This document shows positions 12,719-20,516 of a DNA stretch of 20,516 nucleotides, piece after piece. The first letter of the stretch is position 1; the number at the start of each line of letters is the position of its first letter. The DNA comes from a bacterium. Lineage in GTDB: Bacteria; JAMCPX01. The translations under genes were made by a program, and so were the position numbers. The notes under the pieces are model-generated. The model saw only the letters and a list, made by a program, of their open reading frames with translations, did not search any database and was not told where the DNA came from. Location: the NCBI GenBank assembly GCA_021787655.1, contig JAJYLM010000020.1:1-20516 (forward strand), in the 5' to 3' direction.

Positions 12719-14083
12719 ATGAAGGACGCCATAAAGGACGAATGGATAACAAGAATTGCAGACAAGGTTGCACGCCTCTCAAAAGAGCATGACACCGAAG
12801 GGTATGAAGTTTGCGTGTCCTCGACACAAAAACTGACCATTTCCCTCGATGATGCCAAGGGCATTGAACGGCTGCAGGCAGACGAAGAAACCGGAATTGC
12901 CATTCGGACCCTGAAACACCAGCGCATGGGGTTTTCATTCAGCTTCAACACCTCGGAACTCGCCGTGGAGGAGACATTCAGACGGGCACTGGACAGCGGA
13001 TCAGTCCTCGACAAACAGGAGTTCTCCTTCCCTGCAGAAAAACCGGACAGCGTCCCGGCTGACTGTTATTACGACCAGGACGTGCAAAAAATACCCGAGT
13101 CCGGCAAGGTCGCGCTGCTTGAAACCATGGCAGATGCGGCACGGACCGATGCACGGATCGTCCGTGTGGAACGGCCGTCGTATGAGGAGATGACCGGCAC
13201 CGTTTCCCTGTTCAACTCCGCGGGCATAGCGAAAAGCGCTGCGACGACGCGGTTCGGTATCAGCATTTCCGTGCTCGCCCGTGAAGGCGGCGAATCCCAG
13301 ATGAGCTGGGATTTTCAGGGAACAAATGCGTTCCGGCGACTTGACCCCAAACGGGTCGCGCGGACCTGCGCAGAGCAGGCACTCCAGACCCTGGGAGGCA
13401 TTCAGCTTATCACCGGCTTTTATGATGCAGTGCTGACCCCGTTCGTGGCGTCGCAGTTTTTGAGCGTCCTGGCAGGATCGTTCAAGGCAGATGCAGTTTA
13501 CAAGCGGACATCCATGCTTGCCGACAAGCTCCATCAGCAGGTGTTTCCGGAACACGTAAGCATGTATGACGACCCCGGGCTGAGCGACGGCGCCGGTTCC
13601 GTACCGTTCGACGCAGAGGGTGTCCCTGCTCAGAAGAAAGCGGTGGTCGACAAGGGAACCATCGCCACATTCCTGTACGACCGGCACTACGCGCTGCTGA
13701 TGAAGGAGGAAACAACCGGAAATGCCGTGCGCCATACCCTGACGCAGCCTCCGGTAACCGGCATCACGAATTTCGTCCTGCATTCGGAGAAGTCATCGGC
13801 GCAGGACGTACGGCACGTCCTGTCGGACGGACCTGTTATAACAGAACTCATGGGACTGCACACCGTCAACCCCGTCTCCGGGGAGTTTTCGCTCGGGGCA
13901 CGGGGCTACATGATAAAATCCGGAAAATTTTCAGCTCCCTGCAAGGGCATCACGGTTTCCGGAAACCTCTTCAGTCTTTTCAACGATATCGAACGCGCCG
14001 GCACCGACCACATACTGTACGGCAACATCCTAACCCCTTCCCTGCTCATCAGGTCTTTAAAAATATCGGGAGCAGCAGGATGA
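12719..14083 (+). CDS. TldD/PmbA family protein, PmbA (TldE)-like
   Basis: The 454-aa protein belongs to the TldD/PmbA family, whose two subunits form a TldD-TldE protease that trims small peptides. The visible family core is the C-terminal half: GFYDAVLTPFVASQFLSVL, then LADKLHQQVFPEHVSMYDDP, FDAEGVPAQKKAVVDKGTIATFLYDRHYA, and the end SGEFSLGARGYMIKSGK...ITVSGNLFSLFNDI. The HExxxH zinc motif of TldD is absent, so this is the PmbA/TldE-type, non-catalytic subunit. No TldD partner is in the window. ATG 12719 is chosen over 12698 because AAGGA (12708-12712) sits six bases upstream and the promoter position fits. Its stop overlaps the next start as ATGA. Confidence 0.9.
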   Translation: MKDAIKDEWITRIADKVARLSKEHDTEGYEVCVSSTQKLTISLDDAKGIERLQADEETGIAIRTLKHQRMGFSFSFNTSELAVEETFRRALDSGSVLDKQEFSFPAEKPDSVPADCYYDQDVQKIPESGKVALLETMADAARTDARIVRVERPSYEEMTGTVSLFNSAGIAKSAATTRFGISISVLAREGGESQMSWDFQGTNAFRRLDPKRVARTCAEQALQTLGGIQLITGFYDAVLTPFVASQFLSVLAGSFKADAVYKRTSMLADKLHQQVFPEHVSMYDDPGLSDGAGSVPFDAEGVPAQKKAVVDKGTIATFLYDRHYALLMKEETTGNAVRHTLTQPPVTGITNFVLHSEKSSAQDVRHVLSDGPVITELMGLHTVNPVSGEFSLGARGYMIKSGKFSAPCKGITVSGNLFSLFNDIERAGTDHILYGNILTPSLLIRSLKISGAAG

Positions 14084-14793
14084 AGCTCGCTTCCTTCGGA
14101 AAAACGAACGTCGGAATGAAACGTCCGCACAACGAAGACGCGTTTTACCGCAACGACACCGTCGGCCTCTACATTGTGGCAGACGGCATGGGCGGACACA
14201 AGGCCGGTGAAGTTGCAAGCAACATGGCTGTCGACAGCATAAAAAATTATATCCTCAACCACGCAAAAAGCACGGAACAGGCGCTGGTCGATTCGATCTA
14301 TGTCTCGAACGGCCTCATTTTCAAGTCCGCATCGGCAAACCCTCAGTACAACGGCATGGGCACGACGATCGTTTCCATGCTCTTTCACAACGGCGGTGCG
14401 ACACTGTGTCATGTCGGGGACTCCCGCGCCTATGTGCTCAGCGAGGGAAAACTGGTCAAGCTCACCGAAGACCACACCTACGTCAATGAACAGTTCAGGA
14501 CCGGCCTGATCACCCAGCAGCAGATGGAAACACACGCCATGCGCAACGTACTGACACGATCGCTCGGGTTCTCGGAGCAGGTCAGGGTCGAGGCACAGAA
14601 GCTGAGTGTCCACGCAGGGGACCGGTACCTGCTGTGCTCCGACGGACTGAGTCACATGGTCGCCGACGATGTTATAGCGGAGCTCTGCGGCATACCGGAC
14701 GCAGTGCATGCGGTCTCCACGCTCATCGACGTCGCAAACACCAACGGCGGGGACGACAACATAACCGTGATCGTCATCGACATCGCGGAGTAA
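14080..14793 (+). CDS. PP2C-family Ser/Thr protein phosphatase
   Basis: The 237-aa cytoplasmic phosphatase removes phosphate from Ser/Thr using two metal ions. Metal ligands are all present: E19-D20 in RPHNEDAF, D35-G36 in VADGMGGH, D188 in LLCSDGLS and D226 in GGDDNITV. GMGTTIVSML (92-101) and CHVGDSRAYVL (110-120) are typical strands. The length matches the minimal bacterial PstP/PrpC type without a membrane tail. ATG 14080 overlaps the pmbA-like stop (ATGA), so the two are translationally coupled. It is a plausible antagonist of the Ser/Thr kinase 9 kb upstream, although the genes are not adjacent. Confidence 0.96.
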   Translation: MKLASFGKTNVGMKRPHNEDAFYRNDTVGLYIVADGMGGHKAGEVASNMAVDSIKNYILNHAKSTEQALVDSIYVSNGLIFKSASANPQYNGMGTTIVSMLFHNGGATLCHVGDSRAYVLSEGKLVKLTEDHTYVNEQFRTGLITQQQMETHAMRNVLTRSLGFSEQVRVEAQKLSVHAGDRYLLCSDGLSHMVADDVIAELCGIPDAVHAVSTLIDVANTNGGDDNITVIVIDIAE

Positions 14794-14796
14794 CCG

Positions 14797-16242
14797 GTGA
14801 AAGGGATACTGCCTCCCGGCCACAAAACCAAGATCGTCTGCACCATCGGCCCTGCATCCAGCTCACCCGGCATGCTCGAACGGCTGATCCGCGCCGGGAT
14901 GAATGTGGCGCGGCTCAACACGTCCCACGGTACGATCGAAGAACACCGGGTGACCCTCAACCGTATCAGGTCAGCTGCGGCACGCCAGAAGAAAATAGTC
15001 AGTATCATGGTCGATCTCCCGGGACCGAAACTGCGGGTCGGCGTGATCCGCAACGCCCCGCTTATCCTGAAAAAGAATGAGACCGTGATCCTTGCCGCAG
15101 GAGAGAGCAGCGGGAGCGGCATCCGCATACCTGTCGCGTACCGGGCGCTTCCGTCACTGGTTTCGCGCGGCAGCGTCATTTACCTGAATGACGGTTTCAT
15201 CGAACTCAAAGTCCTGCAGGTACGCGCCGGCGAGGTCGTGTGCCGTGTCATGGTCGGAGGAAGCCTGCTTTCCCATAAGGGCCTCAACGTTCCCCACATG
15301 AAGTCCACTGCCCCTGCAGTCACTGCCCGGGACCTGGACATCGTCCGCAGGATGCTGGACGAGGGTGCGGACATGTTCAGCGTGTCCTTCGTCGAAAACA
15401 GAGACGACATACAGAGAATACGCCGTTTCGCTGCCGGCCGGGGCACGTCCCCGGTGATCATAGCGAAGATCGAGCGCGGGGAGGCGGTCAGAAACATCGA
15501 CGGTATCCTCGATGCAGCGGACGGCATCATGGTGGCGCGCGGCGACCTCGGGGTCGAGATACCCATCGAGCAGGTTCCCATCGTCCAGAAGCTTATCATC
15601 CGCAAGGCCAATGACCTGAACAAGCCGGTCATCACGGCGACACAGATGCTGCTTTCCATGACCGATCACATCAGGCCGACGCGGGCCGAGGTAACGGACG
15701 TCGCCAATGCCATCCTCGACGGTACGGATGCCGTGATGCTGTCCGAAGAAACAGCCATGGGAGCCTATCCTGTCGAATCGGCCATGATGATGGCAAAGAT
15801 CGCCGCTATCACCGAGGCTCATTGGCATGCGTTTTCGCGGCCGGATCAGCCTCTCTTCTCCGGTGCCGTCAGAGGGCGGCCGGAAGAAGCTCCTGCCGGG
15901 AGTGCGGCACTCGCTCTTGAACAGACCATCGATTCAATGCACATCCGGTTTGCAGTCACGGGTCCCGGCGCAGGGCAGCTGTCGATGCGGCTGTCGAGAC
16001 TGAGGCCGGACTGCTGGATACTTCCGATGACATCCGACCGGAAGATGCTTCACCTGTTCAACGCGAGCTACGGCCTCCTTCCCCTGTACCGTACCGGACA
16101 ACGGCCCCCTGCCCACCAGGAAATTATCAGGGCACTCGCAGCGTGCAGACAGGTCAGCCGGGGAGACAGGGTCCTGTTCGTGGAAGAATCCGCAGCACCG
16201 CACAGAGGCTATGCAAGCTCCACGGATATCGTCACCGTATAA
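14797..16242 (+). CDS. pyk: Pyruvate kinase
   Basis: This 481-aa glycolytic enzyme converts phosphoenolpyruvate and ADP to pyruvate and ATP. Family features in order: TKIVCTIGPAS (11-21), MNVARLNTSHG (35-45), the lid domain with YLNDGFIEL, KGLNVP, the active-site lysine K224 in AKIERGEA, ARGDLGVEIP (247-256), ITATQMLLSM (279-288) and RAEVTDVANAILDGTDAVMLSEETAMGAYP. The C-terminal domain is complete, so length is normal. It is a somewhat divergent type: DLPGPKLR replaces the usual DxxGPxIR, and MLLSM replaces MLESM. GTG 14797 is the start, with GGAG (14787-14790) six bases upstream and only three bases after the PP2C stop. Confidence 0.96.
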   Translation: MKGILPPGHKTKIVCTIGPASSSPGMLERLIRAGMNVARLNTSHGTIEEHRVTLNRIRSAAARQKKIVSIMVDLPGPKLRVGVIRNAPLILKKNETVILAAGESSGSGIRIPVAYRALPSLVSRGSVIYLNDGFIELKVLQVRAGEVVCRVMVGGSLLSHKGLNVPHMKSTAPAVTARDLDIVRRMLDEGADMFSVSFVENRDDIQRIRRFAAGRGTSPVIIAKIERGEAVRNIDGILDAADGIMVARGDLGVEIPIEQVPIVQKLIIRKANDLNKPVITATQMLLSMTDHIRPTRAEVTDVANAILDGTDAVMLSEETAMGAYPVESAMMMAKIAAITEAHWHAFSRPDQPLFSGAVRGRPEEAPAGSAALALEQTIDSMHIRFAVTGPGAGQLSMRLSRLRPDCWILPMTSDRKMLHLFNASYGLLPLYRTGQRPPAHQEIIRALAACRQVSRGDRVLFVEESAAPHRGYASSTDIVTV

Positions 16243-16283
16243 TCCCGAAACAAGAAAACTTCCTTATTGCATGGTTGTTTGGG

Positions 16284-17057
16284 TTAACCGCCCAGAGAGG
16301 TGACGAACCGGTCAAGGGCGGCGTTCACTGCCGAAGGCTTTTCCATCATCACCATGTGGCCTGCACCGGCAACCGTAACAAGCTGCGAATCCGGGATATG
16401 TTCGTTCAGGAAGACTGCGTACTTCAACGGGGTCATCATGTCGCTGTCACCTGCTATGATCAGGGTCTTTGCCCTGATAGCACAGGTGCTCTTCATGACA
16501 TCGAACCGGTCACACGCAGCAAAGTCGGTGTATGCGGTCTTCGCCGGTACACGGGCAAGGATCCGCGTAAATGCAGATTTCGCCTCTTCATCCGCAGAAG
16601 CAGACATGGAAACAGAGGATGCAAGCGCGGTGTACTGTTTGTAATCCGTTTCGATGGACGAGAAGACCTGCGGCATAACGCGCAGACGGGCGCCGGTCGC
16701 AATGAGCACAAGCCCTGCAATCAATTCCGGCTGCACGATGGCAATCTTCTGTGCGATTGCACCTCCCATGGAATGCCCGATCAGAATATATTTTCCGGTC
16801 CCACGCCTGCGGGCAAGACCGGTGACGACGTCTGCAGAGCTGTCCACGGAGCCGCATACAGGACCCGGTGAACCGCCGTGCCCGGGCAGGTCCGGAACAA
16901 TCACGTTTACCCGGTCTTTAAAGAAACGCCACTGCGCATCCCACACCTCGCGGGTCGAGCCTGCACCGTGGAGAAAAATCAAAGTCTGGTTCGCATCGGT
17001 TTCCGATACCAGGCACGAAAGCGTGCCCCTGTCGGTCGTTATGGTTTGAACGTCCAT
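16284..17057 (-). CDS. Alpha/beta hydrolase
   Basis: The 257-aa protein has the alpha/beta hydrolase fold. The oxyanion strand LIFLHGAGS (26-34) precedes the nucleophile elbow GHSMGG with S96. The acid is most likely D206 in IAGDSDMMTP, and the base is H234 in GAGHMV. All three catalytic residues are present. It resembles small esterases and carbon-carbon hydrolases, but the substrate cannot be named. It lies 43 bases after the small membrane protein gene on the same strand, so it is probably the last gene of the foldase-helicase transcript. It converges on pyruvate kinase across a 41-base gap. Confidence 0.93.
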   Translation of the reverse strand: MDVQTITTDRGTLSCLVSETDANQTLIFLHGAGSTREVWDAQWRFFKDRVNVIVPDLPGHGGSPGPVCGSVDSSADVVTGLARRRGTGKYILIGHSMGGAIAQKIAIVQPELIAGLVLIATGARLRVMPQVFSSIETDYKQYTALASSVSMSASADEEAKSAFTRILARVPAKTAYTDFAACDRFDVMKSTCAIRAKTLIIAGDSDMMTPLKYAVFLNEHIPDSQLVTVAGAGHMVMMEKPSAVNAALDRFVTSLGG

Positions 17058-17100
17058 CTCTTTCCCCTGTTCCGGAATTCCGGTATGATCGGTGCCCCGG

Positions 17101-17376
17101 TCAATTCGAGTGCTGCTGGATAAACCGGTCCAGCTCCTGTTTGTCTTCGACCGTTTTCTTCTCCTGCTCCACGGTCGTCCCTGTCGGCTGAGTGAATTGT
17201 TTGTTGAACAGGCCGAAGGATCTCTTGAGCTGCTGGGTCTTCTGCTCGATGTTCTGGAGCTTCTGCGGGTTTTTCAGGGTTATCTCCATGGCATTATGCC
17301 TGAAGCTCACCCGCAAAAAGTAGATGAGCGCAAGGATGATGATCGCGAGAATGATATACTTTATCAGTTTAAACAT
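17101..17376 (-). CDS. Small single-pass membrane protein
   Basis: I do not recognise this 91-aa protein. The N-terminus MFKLIKYIILAIIILALIYF is one membrane helix. It is followed by about 65 polar residues, rich in Gln, Lys and Glu (LQNIEQKTQQLKRSFGLF), probably a coiled coil on one side of the membrane. The frame continues up to an ATG at 17403, but ATG 17376 has a clear AGGAG (17384-17388) seven bases upstream and starts just after the helicase stop, so the shorter form is used. It may tether or assemble something near the foldase, but no function can be assigned. Confidence 0.75.
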   Translation of the reverse strand: MFKLIKYIILAIIILALIYFLRVSFRHNAMEITLKNPQKLQNIEQKTQQLKRSFGLFNKQFTQPTGTTVEQEKKTVEDKQELDRFIQQHSN

Positions 17377-17380
17377 ATCC

Positions 17381-19351
17381 TTACTCCTGTGTTTCATAGG
17401 CATACGAAGGCAATTCCCGGAGAAACCGCGATGGTTTAATCAGGGCATTATTGTAGCTGCCCCGCTCCGGAATCCATTCCTGGTAGCAGAGATAGAGCAT
17501 GTCCTTCGCCCTGGTCGTCGCGACATAGAACAGCCTCCGCTCCTCCTCGATCGCATCGCTCTCCGTTTCCCTGCTTTGGTTGTCGTTCCCCCTGATGACC
17601 GGGAACTTTCCGTCCACCAGCCACGGTACAAAAACGATCTTCCACTCAAGCCCTTTTGCCTGATGTATACTGGAAAGGATAACCCGCTCCTTGTCTGCCT
17701 CTTCTACTTCCGACGATACCACCGTTGCGACCAGAGCCATCTCACTGAGGAAGCTGGTGACACTCTGGAACCTGGCCGAGTAGTTGATGAGCTGGCGTAC
17801 GTCCTCGAGCCGTGCCTCGGCGTTCGTGTAGCCCAGCTTCACATACTCTTCATAGCCGGACTCGAGGATAAGTATCAGCATGTCCGAGGGGAGCTTCTCC
17901 TTCATGTCCGAAAGGTTGAGGATAAGTTTATAAAAACCGGAAAAATGCTGGTGTGCCTTTCGTGACAGCTCCTCCAGCGTTTCCTTGGCCTCCAGGGCCG
18001 GAAGCGCGTACTGCGCCTGCGCGAACTTGTCCCAGAGATATCCCGACGTTTTGATGCCGATACCGGGGTATAGTTTCAATGCCCGCTTGAACGCAAGCTC
18101 GTCCATGGGGTTGTTGACGAACCTCAGGTAGCTCAGCACGTCCTTGATATGCGCCTGTTCGAAGAACTTGATGCCTGACCGCACCTCGAAGGGTATGCCC
18201 AGCCGGGTCAGTTCCATCTGTATTTCCATGGAATGGTAGTGGGAACGGTACAGGACCGCGATATCGTTCAGACCCGCATCCGCGTGGAGTATGCGCTTCG
18301 CGATGAAGCTTGCCTGCTCCTCGGTGTTGGCGGTTTTCACGATGATTGGCAGCGGCCCGACACCCCGCGTCGCAACGAGCTGCTTGAGGTACTGTTTCTT
18401 GTTCCGGATGATACTCGAATTCGCGAGGTCGAGGATAGACTGCGTACTGCGGTAATTGGTCTGCAGCTTGTACATGACTGCGTCCGGATACCGCTCCGTA
18501 AACCCGAGGATGTTCTCGTAGTGGGCGCCGCGGAACGCATAGATGGACTGGGCATCGTCGCCGACGACCATGATGTTCCGGTGTGCCTGCGCCAGGATGT
18601 CCACGATCTCGGCCTGGAGCTTGCTCGTGTCCTGGTATTCGTCCACCAGGATGTGCCGGAACATGGTCTGGTAATGCGCGCGCACGTCCTCGTGCTCGGT
18701 AAGCACCTGCTTGAGGAGCACCAGCAGGTCGTCGAAATCGAGCGCGTTCAGCGACTTTTTCTTTTTCGTGAGGTGCTCATGGATCAGCATGAGGTCATCG
18801 ATGTACTCCGTCATATATCCAAACCGCTGCGAAACGGTCGTATCGATCCGCTGGGAGAGGTTTGTGGACAGACTGATGATGTCCGCAACGGCATTCGCCT
18901 TGGGAAACCGCCTGCTTTCGTTCAGGCCGAATTCCGAGATCGTCTGCGACACGAGATCGGTCCTGTCCTCCTCGTCAAGGATGGAGTAGTTGCTCTTGTA
19001 GCCGAGAAGACCGATGTGACGCCGCAGGATGAGGTTCGCAATATGGTGGAAGGTGCCGCTCCACACGCCCTTGCTGTCGACCGAGAGCAGGCGCTCCACG
19101 CGCGACAGCATCTCCTTTGCGGCCTTATTGGTGAATGTTACGAGCAGGATGCCCGCAGGGGGTACCCCTTCTTCCACCAGTTTTGCAACCCGGTAAATCA
19201 GGGTACGGGTCTTTCCGCTGCCGGCACCTGCTATAACAAGACTCGGACCACCTTTTGACAGAACAACCTCGAGCTGTTCTTCGTTGAGCTCCTTTTCGAA
19301 CTCCCTGCCCGTTTTATGTTCGGACTGTGTTAAAAGGTGTTCTCTGTGCAC
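17381..19351 (-). CDS. UvrD/PcrA/Rep-family superfamily 1 DNA helicase
   Basis: The 656-aa ATP-dependent 3'-to-5' helicase contains all SF1A motifs: Q-motif LNEEQLEVV (22-30), Walker A AGAGSGKT (41-48), TFTNKAAKEM (72-81), Walker B VDEYQD (236-241), VGDDAQSIYAFRG (263-275), QTNYRST (297-303), SIHQAKGLEW (561-570) and YVATTRAKD (609-617). Family members unwind DNA in repair and replication restart. It is a little shorter than UvrD itself, lacking the usual extended C-terminus. The start is GTG 19351, one base after the foldase stop; no later start keeps the Q-motif. There is no good Shine-Dalgarno site, so it may depend on translational coupling. Confidence 0.95.
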   Translation of the reverse strand: MHREHLLTQSEHKTGREFEKELNEEQLEVVLSKGGPSLVIAGAGSGKTRTLIYRVAKLVEEGVPPAGILLVTFTNKAAKEMLSRVERLLSVDSKGVWSGTFHHIANLILRRHIGLLGYKSNYSILDEEDRTDLVSQTISEFGLNESRRFPKANAVADIISLSTNLSQRIDTTVSQRFGYMTEYIDDLMLIHEHLTKKKKSLNALDFDDLLVLLKQVLTEHEDVRAHYQTMFRHILVDEYQDTSKLQAEIVDILAQAHRNIMVVGDDAQSIYAFRGAHYENILGFTERYPDAVMYKLQTNYRSTQSILDLANSSIIRNKKQYLKQLVATRGVGPLPIIVKTANTEEQASFIAKRILHADAGLNDIAVLYRSHYHSMEIQMELTRLGIPFEVRSGIKFFEQAHIKDVLSYLRFVNNPMDELAFKRALKLYPGIGIKTSGYLWDKFAQAQYALPALEAKETLEELSRKAHQHFSGFYKLILNLSDMKEKLPSDMLILILESGYEEYVKLGYTNAEARLEDVRQLINYSARFQSVTSFLSEMALVATVVSSEVEEADKERVILSSIHQAKGLEWKIVFVPWLVDGKFPVIRGNDNQSRETESDAIEEERRLFYVATTRAKDMLYLCYQEWIPERGSYNNALIKPSRFLRELPSYAYETQE

Positions 19352-19352
19352 A

Positions 19353-20417
19353 TCACTGTACTTTTATGTCTATCTTCGTCTTTGCTTTCAAACTGTCAAT
19401 CAGCTTCTCGAACGCCGACTTTGCATCCTGCTGCGCCAGCATTGCATCGAGCTCGGGCTTGACATCTTTGAACGTCCTGACCTGTGCCGGATGTTTCGCA
19501 ACGAGCTGGATGACATGGTACCCGAACTGGGTATGGACGATCGGGCTGATCTGACCGGGCTTCTTCAGGGCAAACGCCGCTGCGGAAAAAGCCGGGACCA
19601 TTTCATTCGCAGAAAAGAACCCGAGATCCCCGCCCTTCACTGCACTCCCCTTGTCGATGGATTTCTCCATGGCAAGCACGGTAAAGGACTTGCCTGCCTT
19701 CAGTTCTTTTTCTATCTGCTCTGCCTCTGCCTTTGTTTTCACCAGGATGTGCCGGGCATCGACCTGCTCGGGGACGTTGAACTGTGCCTTATGCTGATCA
19801 TAGAAGGACTTTTCCTCGGCATCCGTGACCTTGACGGTCTTCTCGAGGCTCGAGTACACGTCCTTGGCGATGAGCTGTTCCTTGAGCTGGGTCTTGATCT
19901 CGTTCATGTTCATTCCGGACTGATCGACGATGGTCTGGAACTTATCCTTGCCGAACCGGGCCTGAAGCTGGTTGAGCGTGTCGTTCACTTGCGCATCGTT
20001 GACAGTGATGTTGTTCTGCTTCGCGTAATCCTTGAGCAGGGTCAGCGTGATCATGCCCTGGATGACATTCTGCTTTATCTGGTTGATGATCTGTGCATTT
20101 TCCTTGCTGTACGGATCAAACGGCTTCCCCTGGCTCGCAAAGTACTGCTTGAGCAGAGAGACCTGAAGGTTGAGCTGCTTGTTCAGTTCGGGCTTGGATA
20201 TCGTCTCGCTGCCGATAACAATGGCAGGGCCTGTGCCTTTGACAAGTTCCAGGGGCTTTGGTCCCATCTTCAGAATATTGGATTTCCAGAGCAGTACACC
20301 GACGACCACGACGATGATGACCAGGACGCTGGACAGGACGAAAAAGGTCGTTCTGTCCTTTGGCTGCGGCGTTTGCCCTTCATTTTTTGTTTCATTGTTT
20401 GTTTCAGTGTCAGACAT
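19353..20417 (-). CDS. Membrane-anchored peptidyl-prolyl isomerase (PpiC/SurA-type)
   Basis: The 354-aa protein has a short cytoplasmic N-terminus, a membrane anchor (about 24-44, FFVLSSVLVIIVVVVGVLLW) and an extracytoplasmic part. A SurA-N-like helical chaperone region lies about 65-195. The parvulin rotamase domain spans about 217-307, with QVDARHILVKT (218-228), GGDLGFFSANEMVPAF (262-277) and HTQFGYHVIQLV (295-306). Such proteins help exported proteins fold in the periplasm. The start ATG (20417) has a strong AAGGAGG eight bases upstream. It is the first gene of the minus-strand set ppiC-helicase-small protein-hydrolase. Confidence 0.94.
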   Translation of the reverse strand: MSDTETNNETKNEGQTPQPKDRTTFFVLSSVLVIIVVVVGVLLWKSNILKMGPKPLELVKGTGPAIVIGSETISKPELNKQLNLQVSLLKQYFASQGKPFDPYSKENAQIINQIKQNVIQGMITLTLLKDYAKQNNITVNDAQVNDTLNQLQARFGKDKFQTIVDQSGMNMNEIKTQLKEQLIAKDVYSSLEKTVKVTDAEEKSFYDQHKAQFNVPEQVDARHILVKTKAEAEQIEKELKAGKSFTVLAMEKSIDKGSAVKGGDLGFFSANEMVPAFSAAAFALKKPGQISPIVHTQFGYHVIQLVAKHPAQVRTFKDVKPELDAMLAQQDAKSAFEKLIDSLKAKTKIDIKVQ

Positions 20418-20438
20418 GTGTCCTCCTTAATTTAGACA

Positions 20439-20467
20439 ATGATAGAACAGTTTCATATTATTTACAA
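20439..20467 (-). promoter_or_regulatory. Possible promoter for the foldase operon
   Basis: On the minus strand TTGTAA (20467-20462) is 17 bases from TATCAT (20444-20439), which matches the -10 at 5 of 6 bases. A TTGACA (20475-20470) also lies here but is 25 bases from that -10 box. The region is AT-rich compared with the genes. Confidence 0.4.
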
Positions 20468-20516
20468 CCTGTCAACTGTACTGAAGAAACTCAAAACTCA
20501 AAATTAAATATTCAAT

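Noticed and set aside
16244..16283. Stem CCC-AAACAA / TTGTTT-GGG between pyk and the hydrolase as a bidirectional terminator
   Set aside because: The loop is 21 bases and one side is bulged. There is no T run, so the evidence is too weak for a terminator call.
18233..20435. Plus-strand frames opposite the helicase and foldase
   Set aside because: They run antisense to genes with full motif sets. They look long only because of GC-rich codon use; repeated LLLEH-like stretches mirror the Gln/Lys-rich real protein.

Overview
The window is a dense, GC-rich bacterial chromosome segment with about 17 protein genes. I saw no rRNA, tRNA, CRISPR array, insertion sequence or phage gene. The mix of genes suggests a free-living Gram-negative bacterium of the Nitrospirota or Desulfobacterota type: a Hanks-type Ser/Thr kinase with PEGA and TPR partners, a sensor kinase with a Cys-rich tail next to an NtrC-type regulator, a PmbA-like protein, a PP2C phosphatase, a divergent pyruvate kinase and a SurA/PpiC-type foldase. 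That assignment is inference from gene content and style, not from a marker gene.

Layout, left to right. (1) 56-415: a small unrecognised protein with a CC-x4-C motif. (2) 624-4865, plus strand: a tightly packed four-gene cluster (secreted PEGA protein, membrane TPR protein, DUF192 protein, Ser/Thr kinase with its own PEGA tail), with neighbouring genes 4 bases apart or overlapping. (3) 4874-5896, minus strand: an aldo/keto reductase, divergent from a cold-shock protein gene (6057-6257). Each has a recognisable sigma-70-type promoter, and the csp gene ends at a strong intrinsic terminator. (4) 6490-8477: two Dpp/Opp-type ABC permeases with no ATPase or binding protein beside them. (5) 8601-11815: a GAF-PAS histidine kinase and an NtrC-family regulator, probably coupled through a TTGA overlap, followed by an SCP2-fold protein (11877-12464). 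(6) 12719-16242: a PmbA/TldE-like protein, a PP2C phosphatase and pyruvate kinase, almost certainly one operon. (7) 20417-16284, minus strand: a PpiC-type foldase, a UvrD-like helicase, a small membrane protein and an alpha/beta hydrolase, also operon-like.

The most interesting part is the kinase cluster at 624-4865. A transmembrane kinase, a secreted PEGA protein and a membrane TPR protein are packed together. The cytoplasmic N-terminus of the TPR protein carries two TTVL motifs that look like phospho-threonine/FHA docking sites. A PP2C phosphatase that could reverse such phosphorylation lies 9 kb downstream. This could be a kinase-controlled envelope system, but its signal and output are unknown. 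Long open frames antisense to the real genes are codon-bias shadows and are left out.
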